From Lactarius indigo (taxonomy: Eukaryota; Basidiomycota; Agaricomycetes; Russulales; Russulaceae): DNA of 64,000 nt. The DNA lies in assembly GCA_025766275.1 (NCBI GenBank), contig JAFKAC010000006.1, positions 1,364,001 through 1,428,000 of the forward strand, in the 5' to 3' direction. The notes beneath the pieces are model-generated. The model saw nothing but the letters and a program-made list of their open reading frames with translations. It did not search any database and had not been told where the DNA came from. Each line of letters opens with the position of its first letter. Position 1 is the stretch's first letter. This document shows, piece by piece, positions 12,648-24,821 of this stretch. The translations under genes and the position numbers were made by a program.

Positions 12648-13916
12648 CTAACTCTCGGACTCGCTTTTCTTTCTCTTCTTTCTCGGCTTCTCCACCGCTA
12701 GCGCCTTCTCCTCTGCGCTAGCCTTTTTATCTTTCTTCTTCTTCACTTTCACTTCCCTCTGCATCCGTGATCACCAGCTCCACCTGCCTTGTTTCCTTCA
12801 CCAGCGACGTCGCTTTGTTTTGATAGAGAACCGTCGTCTCTTTTCTCCTTATGTTTCCGCTTCTTGACCTTGTTCTCATCTTGGGATTTGTCGTCCAAAT
12901 GTAAGGAAGTCGCCTCCAACAGCGTATCTGTCTGTTCGATAGCATCGTTGGGCCCGTCACTATCGCCCTCCTTCCTTTTCCGTTTCTTGGATTTCTTCCC
13001 GTCTCTGTGTTTTTCAGGAGCCGATTCCTTTGGCAAGGTTTGGGTATCAGACTTCTCCTTGTTCTTCTTGCTCTTTTTGTGCTTCTCGGTAGATCCGTTC
13101 ACTACAGATGGCGGTTCTTGGGGTAGTTCTGACACGACGCCAGTCTTTTTTTCATCTGCCGCTACGTCTGCGGGGATGTCGCGCCTCTGTTTCTTTTTAG
13201 ACTTTGGTTGCGCCGCGTTTGATGTGTCCGCCTGCGCAAACTTGAATTAGTCGAGTAGTTCGGTGCACATGACCGTAGCGCGTACCTCAACTAGAACCTC
13301 TGAGTCTCGTTTTGTACCTGCTTCGTGCTCTGTTTTAGCTGCATTCACTAAAGAGTCAGCTGCTGACGAGTCGACGGGTGACATCCGATGTGGCGATCCC
13401 AAAGGAGTGCCGTTGGCTCCTGATATATAATTCGGGACGTATTGGCGGCGGGACCAGCTCCGCTGGTTATTTTGTGATTGATGATACTTACCAGGTATCT
13501 TGGTTTCTGGTTGGGTATTTTTATGGTTTCCGTTACTCTGTCGAGTATCTTGTCCCTTCATAATAATCGGTAAACTGAGAGAAGAATGTGTGCGTGAACA
13601 CACCTTTTTGGGGCCCTTGTACAGCGACTTTTGGTATTTTTCGGCCTCAGTGATACAAGATGTGTGACCCTTCCATTGTGAAGGGCCCGCAAACGTTGCA
13701 CTGCAATCGATGCATGTAAAGGAGGCCCGACATTGATCGTAATGACGATCAAGCTTCGGCTTTTTAACGACATCGGTACAAGCTGCATAGAAACAGAAAA
13801 AGCTCAACGTTCGACCAGCAATTCTATATGCGGAGGGCTGACCGTCGCATCTTTATAGCAAGGCCGATCAGTAAGTGAGGGACACGACCGCAATCGACGC
13901 ACTGGAATGACACCAT
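12648..13916 (-). CDS. LYAR-type C2HC zinc-finger nucleolar protein
   Basis: This is related to LYAR (cell growth-regulating nucleolar protein), a nucleolar RNA-binding/ribosome-related factor. It starts MVSFQC (ATG at 13916). After an intron it continues DVVKKPKLDRHYDQC, ASFTCIDCSATFAGPSQWKG and HTSCITEAEKYQKSLYK, the paired zinc motifs of the family. The C-terminal half is low-complexity and rich in lysine and serine (KHKKSKKNKEKS, KKRKHKEKRDD) and ends KKRKKSESES, typical of a nucleolar tail. A frame change near 12755-12765 separates GGAGDHGCRGK from EVKVKKKKDKKAS. It is divergently placed from the peroxidase gene, 257 bp away. The join of exon 1 gives two extra residues in the first zinc motif and may be mis-spliced in this model. 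Confidence 0.85.
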
Positions 13917-14173
13917 AGCAGCTGAGCGCGTGCACGGTACAAGTGCAAAAAAAAAACGATGGAGCGCCGGAGATACCGGACCGAGAATACGCCACTAGTT
14001 GATCGGAAGAGCGGTTAAGGGCCGAGGCGAGGGCAACGGTTTCAGACCCGAACAGCGACTAATCGCAGCTTACTAATCGCCATCACCCCGGCCAATAAAC
14101 TTGCTCAGATATCGTCATTTTCTGCTTTCCTCCCCACTGCTCGCACCACCACCTTTATTCCGCCACCATCATC

Positions 14174-15741
14174 ATGAACACCCTAACTTCTTCCTTCAGG
14201 GCTTCTGCGCGTCGTGCCCCTCTCATCTCTACCCGTATTCCCAAGGCATCTTTCCGCTCGTCTTTCAGAAAATACTCGACTGAGGCGCCTCCCCCCAAAT
14301 CCTCTAACACCGCTCTCTACGCGACCATCGGTCCTCGCCCTCGCGGGAGGTCTTGGCTACTACGCGTATTCGTCCTCGGACACTGCCGCTACAACAGCAA
14401 AGTCCGGCGTACAGGCCACAAAGGCTGCTCTCAAGTTTACACCAACGAAAGCTGACTACCAAAAGGTGACTCAATAAACGCCCAGTCATTGTCAGCTCTC
14501 GGAACGCTGACCCCACCCACCCTCAGGTGTACGACAAAATTGCCCAAAAGATTGATGATGCTGGCGATTATGATGGTAATCTTGCCGTGTGTTATGTCTT
14601 TGTTTAGAATGTCGTGTCATTACCTTCTCTTAGATGGTTCCTTTGGGCCCGTTCTCCTCCGTCTGGCGTGGCACAGTGCTGGTACCTTCGACAAGGAATC
14701 AAAGACTGGTGGCAGGTATGGACCCTACCCGCCATCACTATAGTGTTGGTTTTGAATTTTGAAAACAGCAACTATGCTACCATGCGCTTCGATTCTGAAG
14801 CCTCTCACAACGCCAACAACGGACTCCACATCGCTCGTGCCCTCGTGGAGGAGGTAAAGAAGGAGTTCGAAGTGGATAAGCTACGGCGACCTCTGGACTC
14901 TCGCTGGTGTCGCTGCCGTCCAGGTCCGTCTGTGATCCCGTATTTGCTCAGTATCTGAGGTATCTCATCCCCAGGCAGGAAATGGGTGGCCCCAAGATCC
15001 GTGGCGCTCTGGCCGCATCGACGGCTTCGCCAAGGATGCAACCCCAGATGGCCGTCTCCCTGACGCGAGCCAGGCCCAGGACCACCTCCGCTCCGTAAGT
15101 GCCATCTTATCTTTCCCCATAACGAATCATACCGACGTCGTTCCCACCAGATTTTCTACCGTATGGGGTATGACCTGTCGATTTTCTCGAGCCTTTCGAA
15201 TCACCTGACACTTTAACTCTGACAGATTCAACGACCAGGAAATCGTCGCCCTATCTGGTGCTCATGCCCTCGGCCGCTGCCACACGGATCGCTCTGGTTT
15301 CGAAGGGCCCTGGACCTTCTCCCCCACCACAGTCAGCAATGACTACTACAAGTTGCTCCTCAATGAGAAGTGGGTCTGGAGAAAGTGGAATGGCCCGAAG
15401 CAATATGCCGACAAGAAGACTGGAACTTTGATGATGCTCCCGTGTGTCGCATCCCGCATCCGCGTCTAATCGGTTCTCACCGCTATTGATCCACACAGAA
15501 CGGACTACTCGCTCGTTCAGGACAAGGCATTTAAGAAGTGGGTCCAAGCCTATGCCGCTGACGAGGCCCTTTTCTTCAAGGAGTGAGTCCCCTCTGTGTC
15601 ACCATGGTTTGCTAGTTAAAACATGTGTTTAGCTTCTCCGCGGTCATTGCTAAGCTCTTCGAGCTTGGTGTTCCCGAAGCCCAGTGGGCTACTTCTGAGC
15701 CTTGGACCTTTGCGTCTTCCAATGAGCACGAATCTAAGTAG
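14174..15741 (+). CDS. CCP1: Mitochondrial cytochrome c peroxidase
   Basis: This is a class I haem peroxidase of the intermembrane space that reduces H2O2 with cytochrome c. The arginine-rich, acid-free leader [20 protein letters not shown] is a clear mitochondrial presequence, followed by a membrane-like stretch, [14 protein letters not shown]. The distal haem residues are in [12 protein letters not shown] and the proximal histidine is in [28 protein letters not shown] and [18 protein letters not shown] complete the fold. It ends SSNEHESK. About eight short introns fit. Frame breaks are one extra C at 14333-14334, one extra A at 14870-14871 and one missing C at about 15000 (the family reads [10 protein letters not shown] there). 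The 3' end converges on the arrestin gene. Confidence 0.95.
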
Positions 15742-16355
15742 GCGGGCACCGGCGAATCGGGCCCCAGCCTGGATCTAGAGTCTAGACGCACAAGCGGCCG
15801 TAGCAAATGCTATTATAGATTTCACAAACTCCTTCCTATTATCGGTGTTACCTTAAACCTTGTCTGGTCAAAGTTGGCGATACAAGTTGTCATAGGCAAG
15901 ACTCATTCGCTTAGAGCTGTCGTAAAGCTGTCGTTGCCATACAATGCTAGAATAGACTCCCAATCTATCTCGTTGACATGAGAATGTCTGCCGGTCTCTA
16001 TGCGACCAAAAAAATCATGACTAGGAAAGTGCGATCTCCGATGCAACAAGTATTGTTAACCTTCCTACTGCGAACCATAAAGGAGTACACTGTGTTCTAA
16101 TAACGATCAAAAATGCTTTCTCCGACAAGCTCTAAATCTACCATGTCTATCCAACCAAAAACCGAAAGTAAGTGGTGGGTGGGGGGAGGAAATAAATGAC
16201 CAAATAATTGAAGCGTCAGGGCAAAGGTAAAAAAAAATAAAAGCACATCAAGCCACGCGCCCTCCAAAATTAACGATACCGATCAAGAAAGGGGAAGTGT
16301 CGACGATGGCGATGGCGGACCAGTCATCGCAAGACGCCCGAGGCGGGAGCTAGAG
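15742..16355. other. Convergent 3' intergenic region, no gene seen
   Basis: This AT-richer spacer lies between the peroxidase stop and the arrestin stop. I see no coding character. A short A run (about 16228-16240) is the only feature. Confidence 0.6.
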
Positions 16356-18752
16356 TCAGCCCGTGGGTGTGCCATGGCAGCGAGGTCCTGACTCGCTCCT
16401 CGAGCGCTGCATCTCTGCCTCCTCATAGCTCGGTAGGCCCTGCAGCGTCTCCAGCGGTGTCACGCCTCCACCAAGAAATCCGCGCGACGAGATGCCATAG
16501 TCCGGCACCTCTGTGAACGCGCGATGGAGCAGCGAGTGCGACGTCACGGGGACGGTGCGCGGCAAGGACGACGACGAGTGCTGACGCGGCTGCAGGTGCT
16601 GCAATGGCTGGTGTAGCGGGGAGTGTGGGTGCGTATGCGTGTGGTGGTGGTGGTGGTGGTTGAGGTGCGCATGCGCGTGTGGGTGGTGTCGTGTCGGGAT
16701 CGCGAAGGAGGACGAGAGCGTCGTGAGCGGCTTCATCGTGACGTGAAAGACACCGTGCAAGTTCCGGCTCGCAGAGTTACTCTCGTGCACGAACGTCGAC
16801 GCGCCGAGCTCTACGCCATTACCGCCCGACGACCGACGCGAGCGCGGTTCACGCTCGCGCTCACGGTCCGGACTGGGGGAGTGTGTGCGCGACGGCGCGC
16901 GGCTGGCCCTGCTGCTGCCGGGCCTGCTCGAGGGCGACTCGACAACGGGTGGGGGTGCACTTTGGGAGAGCGAGAGGAGGAGTTCCGAGTTGACGTACTC
17001 GAGCTCTGGGTCGCCGTGGCCGCCGAGAGACGACGGGACGTAGTATGCCTCGAGGGGCGTGTGGGTTCCGGATGTGGGGCTGCTGAGTCGCCCGTCGTGG
17101 TCGGTCTCGTGATGCACTGGGCTGATGCCATGCTGCAGCCACGGATTGGTGACGCGCAGGGCGGCTTGGTCTGGCAGATACACGTTCGCGACGCGGTCGC
17201 GGATGTGGGATGGGTAACTGGGGAGCACTGTATCCGGGTCTTGCTCGTCGGGTACTTCGGGCCCACCAAGGAGTAGTTGTCGTGTAGCGGCCGTTGCGGA
17301 TATCGCCTTCGTCAAGAAGACGACCGTCGAGTATGTGGAGCGGTAAAGAACAGCGCAATTCTGATGTGTGTCCATCAAGATTTGCAATAAGGATGTTCCA
17401 GCGTATACGGTGTGACGCTGTGATGGGCTCCAGAGTATGTGTTGGCGTTGTGAAAGTCGGAAGGGAAATCTCAAGTCTTGTTGCGATGTCTCCTCTGATA
17501 GTTCAACATCGACTGCCACTGGAACAGAATGGGTGCTCGCTCCCAGACTCTGTTCGGGACTTGTGCCAACGTGGATGGGCCAGCTTCAGGAACGTGGGGA
17601 AGAAGGGACCCGCCAGAAGCACTTGAACTAGACGCGGGAGTAAAAATTGTCGCGTGTCCAGGGGACGGAGATGACCGCTGAGGGTGATCTGTGCCTTGCA
17701 GAGGCGTAGACGTACCCGGAGCAGTCGGACCAGAATGTGCGCGAGAGCGAGTGCGCGGGGAATGATCTTGGTCACGGTCTTGGTCCTGGTGCATGACGTA
17801 CACCTGCCTGGCCGTTATGGAACTCATGCTTCACTTCGATCAGCGCCTTCGTCGATTCCTGCCGGCTCGCACGAGCGGATGTCTTGATAGGTTTCGTTGA
17901 GCGTAGTGACCGCGCTCAAGACCCGGACGCCCTTGGCCAGCTGGTGACAACTTTACAATGGCAGTGAGGTTGTCACCAGCAGCCCACGCTTTATGCGGGA
18001 TCATGATGGAGTACATGAGCTTCTCTGGCCATGTATTCTCAATCTCGAGCGATTGTTGATATTCGAACGCTTCTGGCCCAAAGGATCGCAGTAGCGTGAT
18101 CACTTGCTGTGTATGCAGATTATGCGCAAAGCCAGGACGCGTGGCGATGGCACGTAGCTTGTACGCGACGGAAGCGCCACCATACGCGTCTGTATAGAGG
18201 GTGGATGGCAGAGAGCCGCCGACGTGGAGCTGGAACGGGAACAAGTGGCGACCAGCCTTCAGTGTATGGCTGTGCTTCTTTTCTCCTTCAAGAAAGGACC
18301 ATTCGTGATTGCACAGAGTGTACGTCATCGCAGAGTTGCTGAAACTGACGCTGTTGTGTTAGTCAGAACGCGATAAGGCGCGTAATGCATCAGGGGACTG
18401 ACGGGTCATTTGCGATTGGGGGCAGCTTGGCTTTCCCACGAAATTGGAGAGTGATTTGTTTGACAGGAGTAGATTCCGTCAGATGAAGCACGACACGTCC
18501 TGAGAGGAGGGCAGGGGAGACCTCAGCCCCTGTACCTCGGAGAATAAGAGTGTCCGAGTCTACGATTATTTCGATACTAGGATGTTTGTGCCCTGGGTCA
18601 GAATGACGGGGGGGCGTGACGCCTTGAAGGGCATTGTGTAGCGCTGATGCGAGGAGATCAACCTCAGTGCCTGTGCGAGTCGAGTCTGGCAGTGGCTCGT
18701 GCGAGAGGCTCTCAGTGGAAGTCATGAGCGAGTTCAAAGCTGAGGCGTCCAT
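16356..18752 (-). CDS. Alpha-arrestin (ART family) adaptor
   Basis: Alpha-arrestins recruit the Rsp5-type ubiquitin ligase to membrane transporters. The arrestin N-fold includes SGRVVLHLTESTPVKQITLQ (about residues 75-95), then MTYTLCNHEWSFLEGEKKHS, AGRHLFPFQLHVGGSLPS and TWPEKLMYSIMIPHKAWAAG. The C-fold includes VLSAVTTLNETYQDIRSCEP and SELRCSLPLHILDGRLLDEG. The long C-terminal tail is rich in Ser, Pro and His. It carries two LPxY motifs, TVLPSYPSHIRD and GLPSYEEAEMQ, which fit WW-domain binding. Several one-base shifts break the arrestin core between about 17250 and 17945 (for example near 17937 and 17846); the final 16356-17240 part is open. One small intron near 18350-18405 fits. Confidence 0.82.
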
Positions 18753-19081
18753 GGCCCCATGCTCGGGTCATTATATCCAATATCGGGTGCACCAATCAAC
18801 AGCTATAGGCCTCACAACAGCGAATCGGCGTAATCTCTTTCTTTGGTGTCCATTCATACCCAAACATGAGTCACCATCGGGCCTAGAGCATCCCGGGAAC
18901 CCCATTCCCATTCGTTCGGGGGGCTACGGCGAGGGATTTTTTTCAAAGCTCATTCGACGCCATTGTCTCAGTACGCAAACATCTCAATTGACGACCTAGG
19001 TATAGCAATGAACGTGGCTTATAAATATCGACATCGCATTCCGTCATGGGAGTAGTACGATTGTTCGGATGCAGATATCTC
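18753..19081. other. Spacer upstream of the arrestin gene
   Basis: This gap of about 330 bp lies between the lyase stop and the arrestin start, both on the minus strand. It has no coding signal and presumably holds the arrestin promoter; an AT-rich ATAAATAT-like patch lies near 19020. Confidence 0.5.
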
Positions 19082-21468
19082 TCATGCCTTGTAAAGGGCA
19101 TCAAGGAATGCAGAGATAACAACCCCTACCATCTGGGGGCCGATTGGACTTGAGTTCCCAAGCCCTACATGACAAAAACATAGTCAGTCTTTTGTCAAGG
19201 ACGGAGGAATGGAAGGGGAGGACTCTGACGGCTCCCCTACATTTGGCCATTCAGGCTCACGATGCGGGAAGTCGGAAGGACGTCGACGCATTGTCGCACT
19301 TACCGTATAGAGAGACCATTGTCCCCTTTCCGGCCGAGCTTCCTTTTGCTTCCCAGATGGCTTCCTTTAGGTCTATAATAAAGGTCTCGACCATAGATAC
19401 TGTAAGTCGCTGCCATCTCGTGTCAGATCCTGCTGCATTTCCCAACACAGGGGGGCGTACTGTGCAGGCGATGTGAAGACCGGGCGGGTTTTGCAGGGCG
19501 TTAAGATGCCACCCCTTCTTTGACATTTTGTCCCCCACTTCTAGAATGTCTAGGTCGGGGACGCGAGAGCCGAACGCTACGACGGAGGCCGGTGGCTTCC
19601 CCAGAACATACAACTCAGGAAAGGTGTTTTGGATGGCCTGTTCGATTATCTTTGCAGTCCCGACGATGGCCCGACAGGACTCGACATATCCTCTTAGATA
19701 AGCAGTGAGAAGACTTCGACAAGCGTGACGCCGAATCACGTACTCTTCGCCCATGTAGTGCATCGCTGCCCAAGTTCCCGCGATCAAGGCTCCTGAACTG
19801 CAAGGTACGTCAAATGCATGTCAAAGCGAACAGTGCCCATTTCCTACCGAGAGCCAGCTAACCCGGGGCTAGCATAAACACCGCCTTACGGGGTGATATC
19901 AGGATCCGTCGGAACAACAATTTGGATGGGCGTGCATACCTGACCACTCGGGGTTAACGTAGTACTGGTACTGTCGTAAGTCGCTGGAGCGATACATGAT
20001 GACAGATGAACCCTGCAGTACATTAGGACAGCTGTCTCAACCTGTGCACATGCAGCGCCTGGGGGATACGTACCTTGGGAGCAAATCCGTACTACGTAAA
20101 ACCGTCAATCAGCTACCCTTGGTTCTGGAGTAAAGAACAAACTTTGTGGGTATCGCAGCTAATTGCTGTGACACCTTCCACCCTAAAATCGAATGGCTCA
20201 GACGAGAACCCGGCCTTCTCTAGGAAAGGCATGATGAAGCTCCCGAGACAACAATCCACATGAAGTCCAATGTTGTACGACTTGGCGAGCCTTCCAAGAC
20301 CGGCGATATCATCTTGACAGCCATCTGGGAAGTTGATAGCGGAGCCCACGACCTGGAAATGCTATGGTGAGCTCGAGCTGCTTAGGGGAAAAGGTGCGTG
20401 TAAGACCATGATAGTATTTGAATTTCTGAAGAGGATGTCAGTGACGGGTAAATGAGAACGAAGGACACTGACATAGCTCGATAGACACGCTTCATGTTTA
20501 CTTGCCGCGTCTCGGGGTCTACGGGAATCGAATGGAGTTTGATACCGAAATACTGCGGCCGCTTTGTCAAACGCAGCATGAGCCGACGCAGGGACGATCC
20601 TGTATGGGGGTGGATCAATCTAATTGAACACATAATAGGTAAAATAAAGCGAATGAAAACATGCATTTCTGGCTCTGAAATTCCCTTCACAGCGCGTGCC
20701 CAGTCACGGTGCGTCTTAACGGACATGAGAATGGACTCAGTGCCGCCGGACGTTGTCGCACCTGCCCCGGTGGGGTTGTTGTACATTCGCAGGCACATGG
20801 CGACGATTTCTGCTTCCATTTTCCTGACCGCGGGGAAGACATCCGGATGCAGTGGATTGGAGACGCAATACCGCTGAAATGCAGCAACGAGGACCTTGTC
20901 CATGTCATCACCACCATCTGTAGATTTTGGGGATGCTGTTCAACACGAGTAGTTCAGGAGATAATGATGTTATGCGCACGGTACACCGCGCCGGATAATT
21001 TTCCGTCCCTGTAATCCGTTTGTGACGGAGCCTCTCGGTCCATCTGGTCCATGGCATCGAGTATCCATCCAAGGGTACAACCCTGCTTTGGAAGCTCAAG
21101 ATGGCGAACCACAGTCCTTACCCTGCGGTAGAAGTTGCTGGTCTATGAAGAGCCCTCGCAGCATCGATTTCTGTCTCCACTTTCTTGCGCATAGACGGTA
21201 ATGAAATAACGAGCCGAAGGGCTCTCTGAAACGACGGTGAGTCACTAAGCTAAAGGAAGAGGAACAAAGGTAAAAACCTGTGCAATAAATAAATATAAAT
21301 CCTTGATCGATCGAATGAACCCCCTTGCTCGGGCATGTTGGAAAAGTTTGAACTGCGCGTTTTGCGAAGAAATAAACCAAGAAGCAATTTTTTGCCGTAT
21401 CCAAGGTGAGATTTTGCTGAACCAGCCTCAGCCACGTCGATTATGCGTGGTATCGAAAGAGTGGACAT
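19082..21468 (-). CDS. DPL1: Sphingosine-1-phosphate lyase
   Basis: This is a PLP-dependent ER enzyme that cleaves phosphorylated sphingoid bases to a fatty aldehyde and phosphoethanolamine. The start [10 protein letters not shown] (ATG at 21468) leads to a membrane segment, [16 protein letters not shown]. Then come [51 protein letters not shown] and [20 protein letters not shown]. The PLP-lysine motif is AISCDTHK, followed by [20 protein letters not shown]. It ends [19 protein letters not shown]. About ten introns fit. Frame slips of one base occur near 20556, 21345 and close to the start. Prefoldin 4 starts 142 bp away on the other strand. Confidence 0.93.
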
Positions 21469-21610
21469 CGACGTCTTGGTGCAAGATGCTGGGGGGTCCA
21501 AAGGGCAACAGGACAGCCGACATCGACAAAACTGACGGAGCGGAGGACAACCGCCGGGTCCGGAGGGTGAGTCCGGCCCGGGATATTGCTCGCCCTCACT
21601 TTGGACAGAC

Positions 21611-22216
21611 ATGCGGATGGTAAAGTTCTCGAAATTGTGACGCGTTTTCGTCCTTCATACTGACAGGATGCTATAGTTATCGCAGGAGGAGGAGACAGAC
21701 GATGGAAAAGAAGTTACTTGGGGTACTATTGTTCACGCTGTGATGACCTTGGGCTGATTCCCCACACAGAAGATCAGCAACGCATTAACACATTCTCGAA
21801 GCTCAACACTCGCGTACGTTCCTTGGCCGAAAAGATGAATAACTTGAAGGTTAGCGGCGACAATCTTGGATTATCCTGGGCATGTCTTCATTTCAAACAT
21901 TTAGCAAGAGAAGGAGGCTTTCGACGATCTCGCAATGGAACTCGAACTTGCTGACGAGGACCAGCCCGTCCTGTACGATCGCATTCACAACGTTGCTGCA
22001 TGTTGTCTAATTTTAGCAAACAGCTACAAGGTTGGCGAGGCCTTCCTTCACCTGCCACATCACCGCGCGATGAAGCGCCTAGAAAGAGACCAGGCTCAGG
22101 TCGACGAGGAGATCGCCAAACTAACGGGGGTCGTTGATCAGTGTGAACAAGACATGAAGGCGCTCAAAGTTGAGCTGTACGGGAGGTTTGGTAGCGCGAT
22201 CAACCTCGATGAATGA
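21611..22216 (+). CDS. GIM3: Prefoldin subunit 4
   Basis: This is a beta-type subunit of the hexameric prefoldin chaperone that hands unfolded actin and tubulin to CCT. The nine-base first exon (MRM, 21611-21619) splices to LSQEEETDDGKEVTW, then EDQQRINTFSKLNTRV, KQEKEAFDDLAMELELADED, QPVLYKVGEAFLHLPHHRAM and a C-terminal coiled coil, KRLERDQAQVDEEIAKLTGV. It ends LYGRFGSAINLDE. About 130 residues is normal for the family. Four introns are read (21620-21675, about 21720-21769, 21850-21906 and 21972-22025); all joins restore the family sequence with no frame break. Confidence 0.93.
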
Positions 22217-23618
22217 ATGGCCTTCTACTGCTGCCGGAGCTTGTAGCCTGCCTTGAGTATGCGCAAACCCCCCCCGCGTGGGTGCCTTCATTCACCCCTC
22301 ACCTGGTACATCGTACCAGGTCTCCTGACAGCGATCATACTTCCCTCACGTTTTGGTCACTTGCCGCCCTGTATTCTGCCGTTGATGTTTTCGCGAAAGC
22401 GGCCACGATTTGATTCAATCAACAATGGGACCGAAACCGTTCCAGGGTCCTAACTTTGTGAAGCCGCTTTGTCTTTTTTCCCAGAGCACTTCCCATCGTC
22501 TTGGCGTTTTTTTGGGGGATGCCCTATCCTCACTACTTTTGCGCACTTGGCCCTGGGTGTGTGGTACGTCACGATTACCACTGGGATGCAATATTCTGGC
22601 TTCTTTTTCCCTTGCGAAAGTTGATTGACACCCCATGCGGCAAGATGATAAGGCTATGCCGTACTCTTTGCGCTGGTGGAATACCTGTGGCGCAACGTAC
22701 AATCACCCTCCCTGCACGCGTCAGCGTGCCTCTGACGGTTAAGTAGCGAACTGCTTTAGAAGACCTGTCACGAGGCCGTTCTAATATACGACAAGTGCGC
22801 CTTTGGCGAGGTTTTGACACAACCTTGGAACCCCTGTCTCACCCCAGAGGGCGGAGCTGTCCCGACGATATGGCTTACAGAGTGTGTGAGAGAGCGGGGA
22901 GGAGTGAGCCCGCCCTTCCAAGACTCCGACCCTTATGACCGGACCGTGTTTCCCTGAAATTGCCTCAAAGTGGTGTAAATGTTCTGAATACTCCGTGCTC
23001 AAGCAGGGTCGCCGTAAGCCTGAACCCAAGCCGAGGTATTGCCCCCCCCCCCTCCCCACCCGATCGGAAAGTGTGTAAAATGTACGCCGGTAGACCTGCT
23101 GCACGACTTTGAACACCAGACTTGAGTCGAGGCATTGCCCTGGGCTGGACTACCCTTGCCTAGGCATCGTTTAAAGGTAGGTAATCCCACACACGAGTCT
23201 TGACTCAACGCGAGATGTCCGAATGCAGTACACCATGCAGGGGCCGCAAGCGAAATTGTTCTATGATCACCAGTATTACCGGTACATGGCCAGTTAATTG
23301 CCACAAATTATGTGGGAAGGTTGGCGAACGAACGATTGAGTTGCGCGATGAACAACGCAACCCCGAATTTCCTGATCCGTTTGGAATAGTACGCGTCATT
23401 AGATTTGACACACGTTCCCGATAACTTTCAAGGATTTGCTCAGACTGAAGAGTTTGAGTATAAAAATTTAGGGTTTCACAGAAGTAGTTTTCTTGACGTA
23501 TGTTTACCTAGCTGCCACGTACTGTACTATACATGACAGTGGAATTCCAATATCAAAATCGAGAAGCGCAATGCAAGGGGTACGGTGGGGCGCAAGGTGC
23601 TATTACTATCGGGTTAAA
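22217..23618. other. Gene-free stretch of about 1.4 kb
   Basis: No reading frame here looks like a protein I know, and the short frames are on both strands without splice support. Visible items are a 14-base inverted repeat, CCTGGTACATCGTACCAGG, near 22303-22321 and a C-rich run at 23042-23060. It probably contains the prefoldin 3' UTR and the 3' side of the Vps3844-domain gene. Confidence 0.5.
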
Positions 23619-24821
23619 TTACTCTCTTGCTGACATGCCTGGGACACTGCTTGTCAATACACTGGGGAGGGGCTGGTTGCCCACGCTAGACAAGAGGGCG
23701 ATGGAGCCAACAATAATCAAAATGAGCGCAACTACGGTCCCGGTGATCAAGACGAATGTTCTGGTCGGTAACTAGGAGAACAGAACAGTCAGCAGCAAGT
23801 CAAGAGAATCGATTTGTGCACACGTACCCGCTCACGTCCTTGCGTTCACACTTGCTGCCCGCCCAATATTCCGTCCGACCGTTATCTTTCGAGGCTTCGC
23901 ACGCACAGACGAAGCATGTACGACCAGCCTTGTTAGCCTGCACGCACGCACCATGTCCCGAGCACGAGTCCGTCGAGTTGGAACAAATCTCCTCCGAAAC
24001 GAAGCACAGCGTGTCCGAGCCGACGGGGGGAAGCGGTGCTTCCGGGGGGAGGGGAGACTGGTCCTGACGCTTCTGCACGCCCGCCTTGACCCCCGGGTAG
24101 GTGAGGATCACGAGATTGAGGTGTGGTTTGTTCACTGCGGTGCGCAGCGCATCGTTGAGCGATGCTGCAGCGGACGTGTACTCCTCGCTGTCCCGTCCGT
24201 ACGCATCTGCGATGCTGTGGAGCCCGGCGATACGAAATGCGCCGAAACGATCCCACGAAAGGTGATCGGCCTCGAGAAACTCCACAAGGGAAGAGAGCTC
24301 CGAGGCGAATATCTCTGTTGAAGGAGAATCGCTCATCAAGTCCAGGAGAGGGGAAGAGGTGACCGTTGAACTGTTCGAATCATCGAATACATGGGAGAAC
24401 GCAAGGGGTGCGCGGTATAGGCTTTTTTGGATGATTTCTGAGAATGTTGAAGTAGGGTCATGATACGAAAGTTCGAGCGGAGCCCTCAAATCTTCAACTG
24501 GGATAGTGTCTAGGAGGCACAAGCGTTAGACCATTATTAGTCCGCAGTTTTCGTGAGCTCACACTCTGCATCAGCATCATCAACACCGACCAATAGACTG
24601 CTGGTAGGTCCCTGTCCTACGAACTCCCGGTCGATATCACCTGTGAAGAAGGAGTCATTCTCTTGTAGAGGCACAAGTCGGTCAAGGTTTAGGTGTTTGG
24701 CAACCGTGGCACTGGCGAGGCGGGGTGGCAGGTTTCCCCAGAGACGAATGTGTGGGTGGAAGTAAAGTTGGGCAGATTGGACGAGTTTGAACAAGGCGAG
24801 GAGTACGAGTGTAGCCCGCAT
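23619..24821 (-). CDS. Vps3844-domain type I membrane protein
   Basis: This is a fungal secretory-pathway membrane protein with a C-terminal Vps3844 (DUF3844) domain. The start MRATLVLLALFKLVQSAQLY gives a signal peptide with likely cleavage after VQSA. The lumenal part contains several N-x-S/T sites (NDSF, NSST, NSTD). The cysteine-rich domain EICSNSTDSCSGHGACVQAN, then TCFVCACEASKD and GSKCERKDVSG, is EGF-like. The transmembrane segment FVLITGTVVALILIIVGSIA precedes a short cytosolic tail ending PGMSARE. Introns are read near 24508-24526 and 23766-23830. The join before the membrane segment does not close perfectly and may hide a one-base slip. The molecular function of this family is poorly known to me; VOA1/BIG1-like roles in V-ATPase or wall synthesis are possible. 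Confidence 0.8.

Noticed and set aside
12789..13250. A 153-codon plus-strand frame rich in Phe, Leu and Ser
   Set aside because: It is antisense to the Lys-rich LYAR tail; the apparent membrane segments are a by-product of Lys codons on the other strand.
16623..17276. A 217-codon plus-strand open frame opposite the arrestin tail
   Set aside because: It is the antisense of the His/Pro/Ser-rich arrestin C-terminus. Its Val/Arg-rich composition comes from the GTG repeat and it has no motif.
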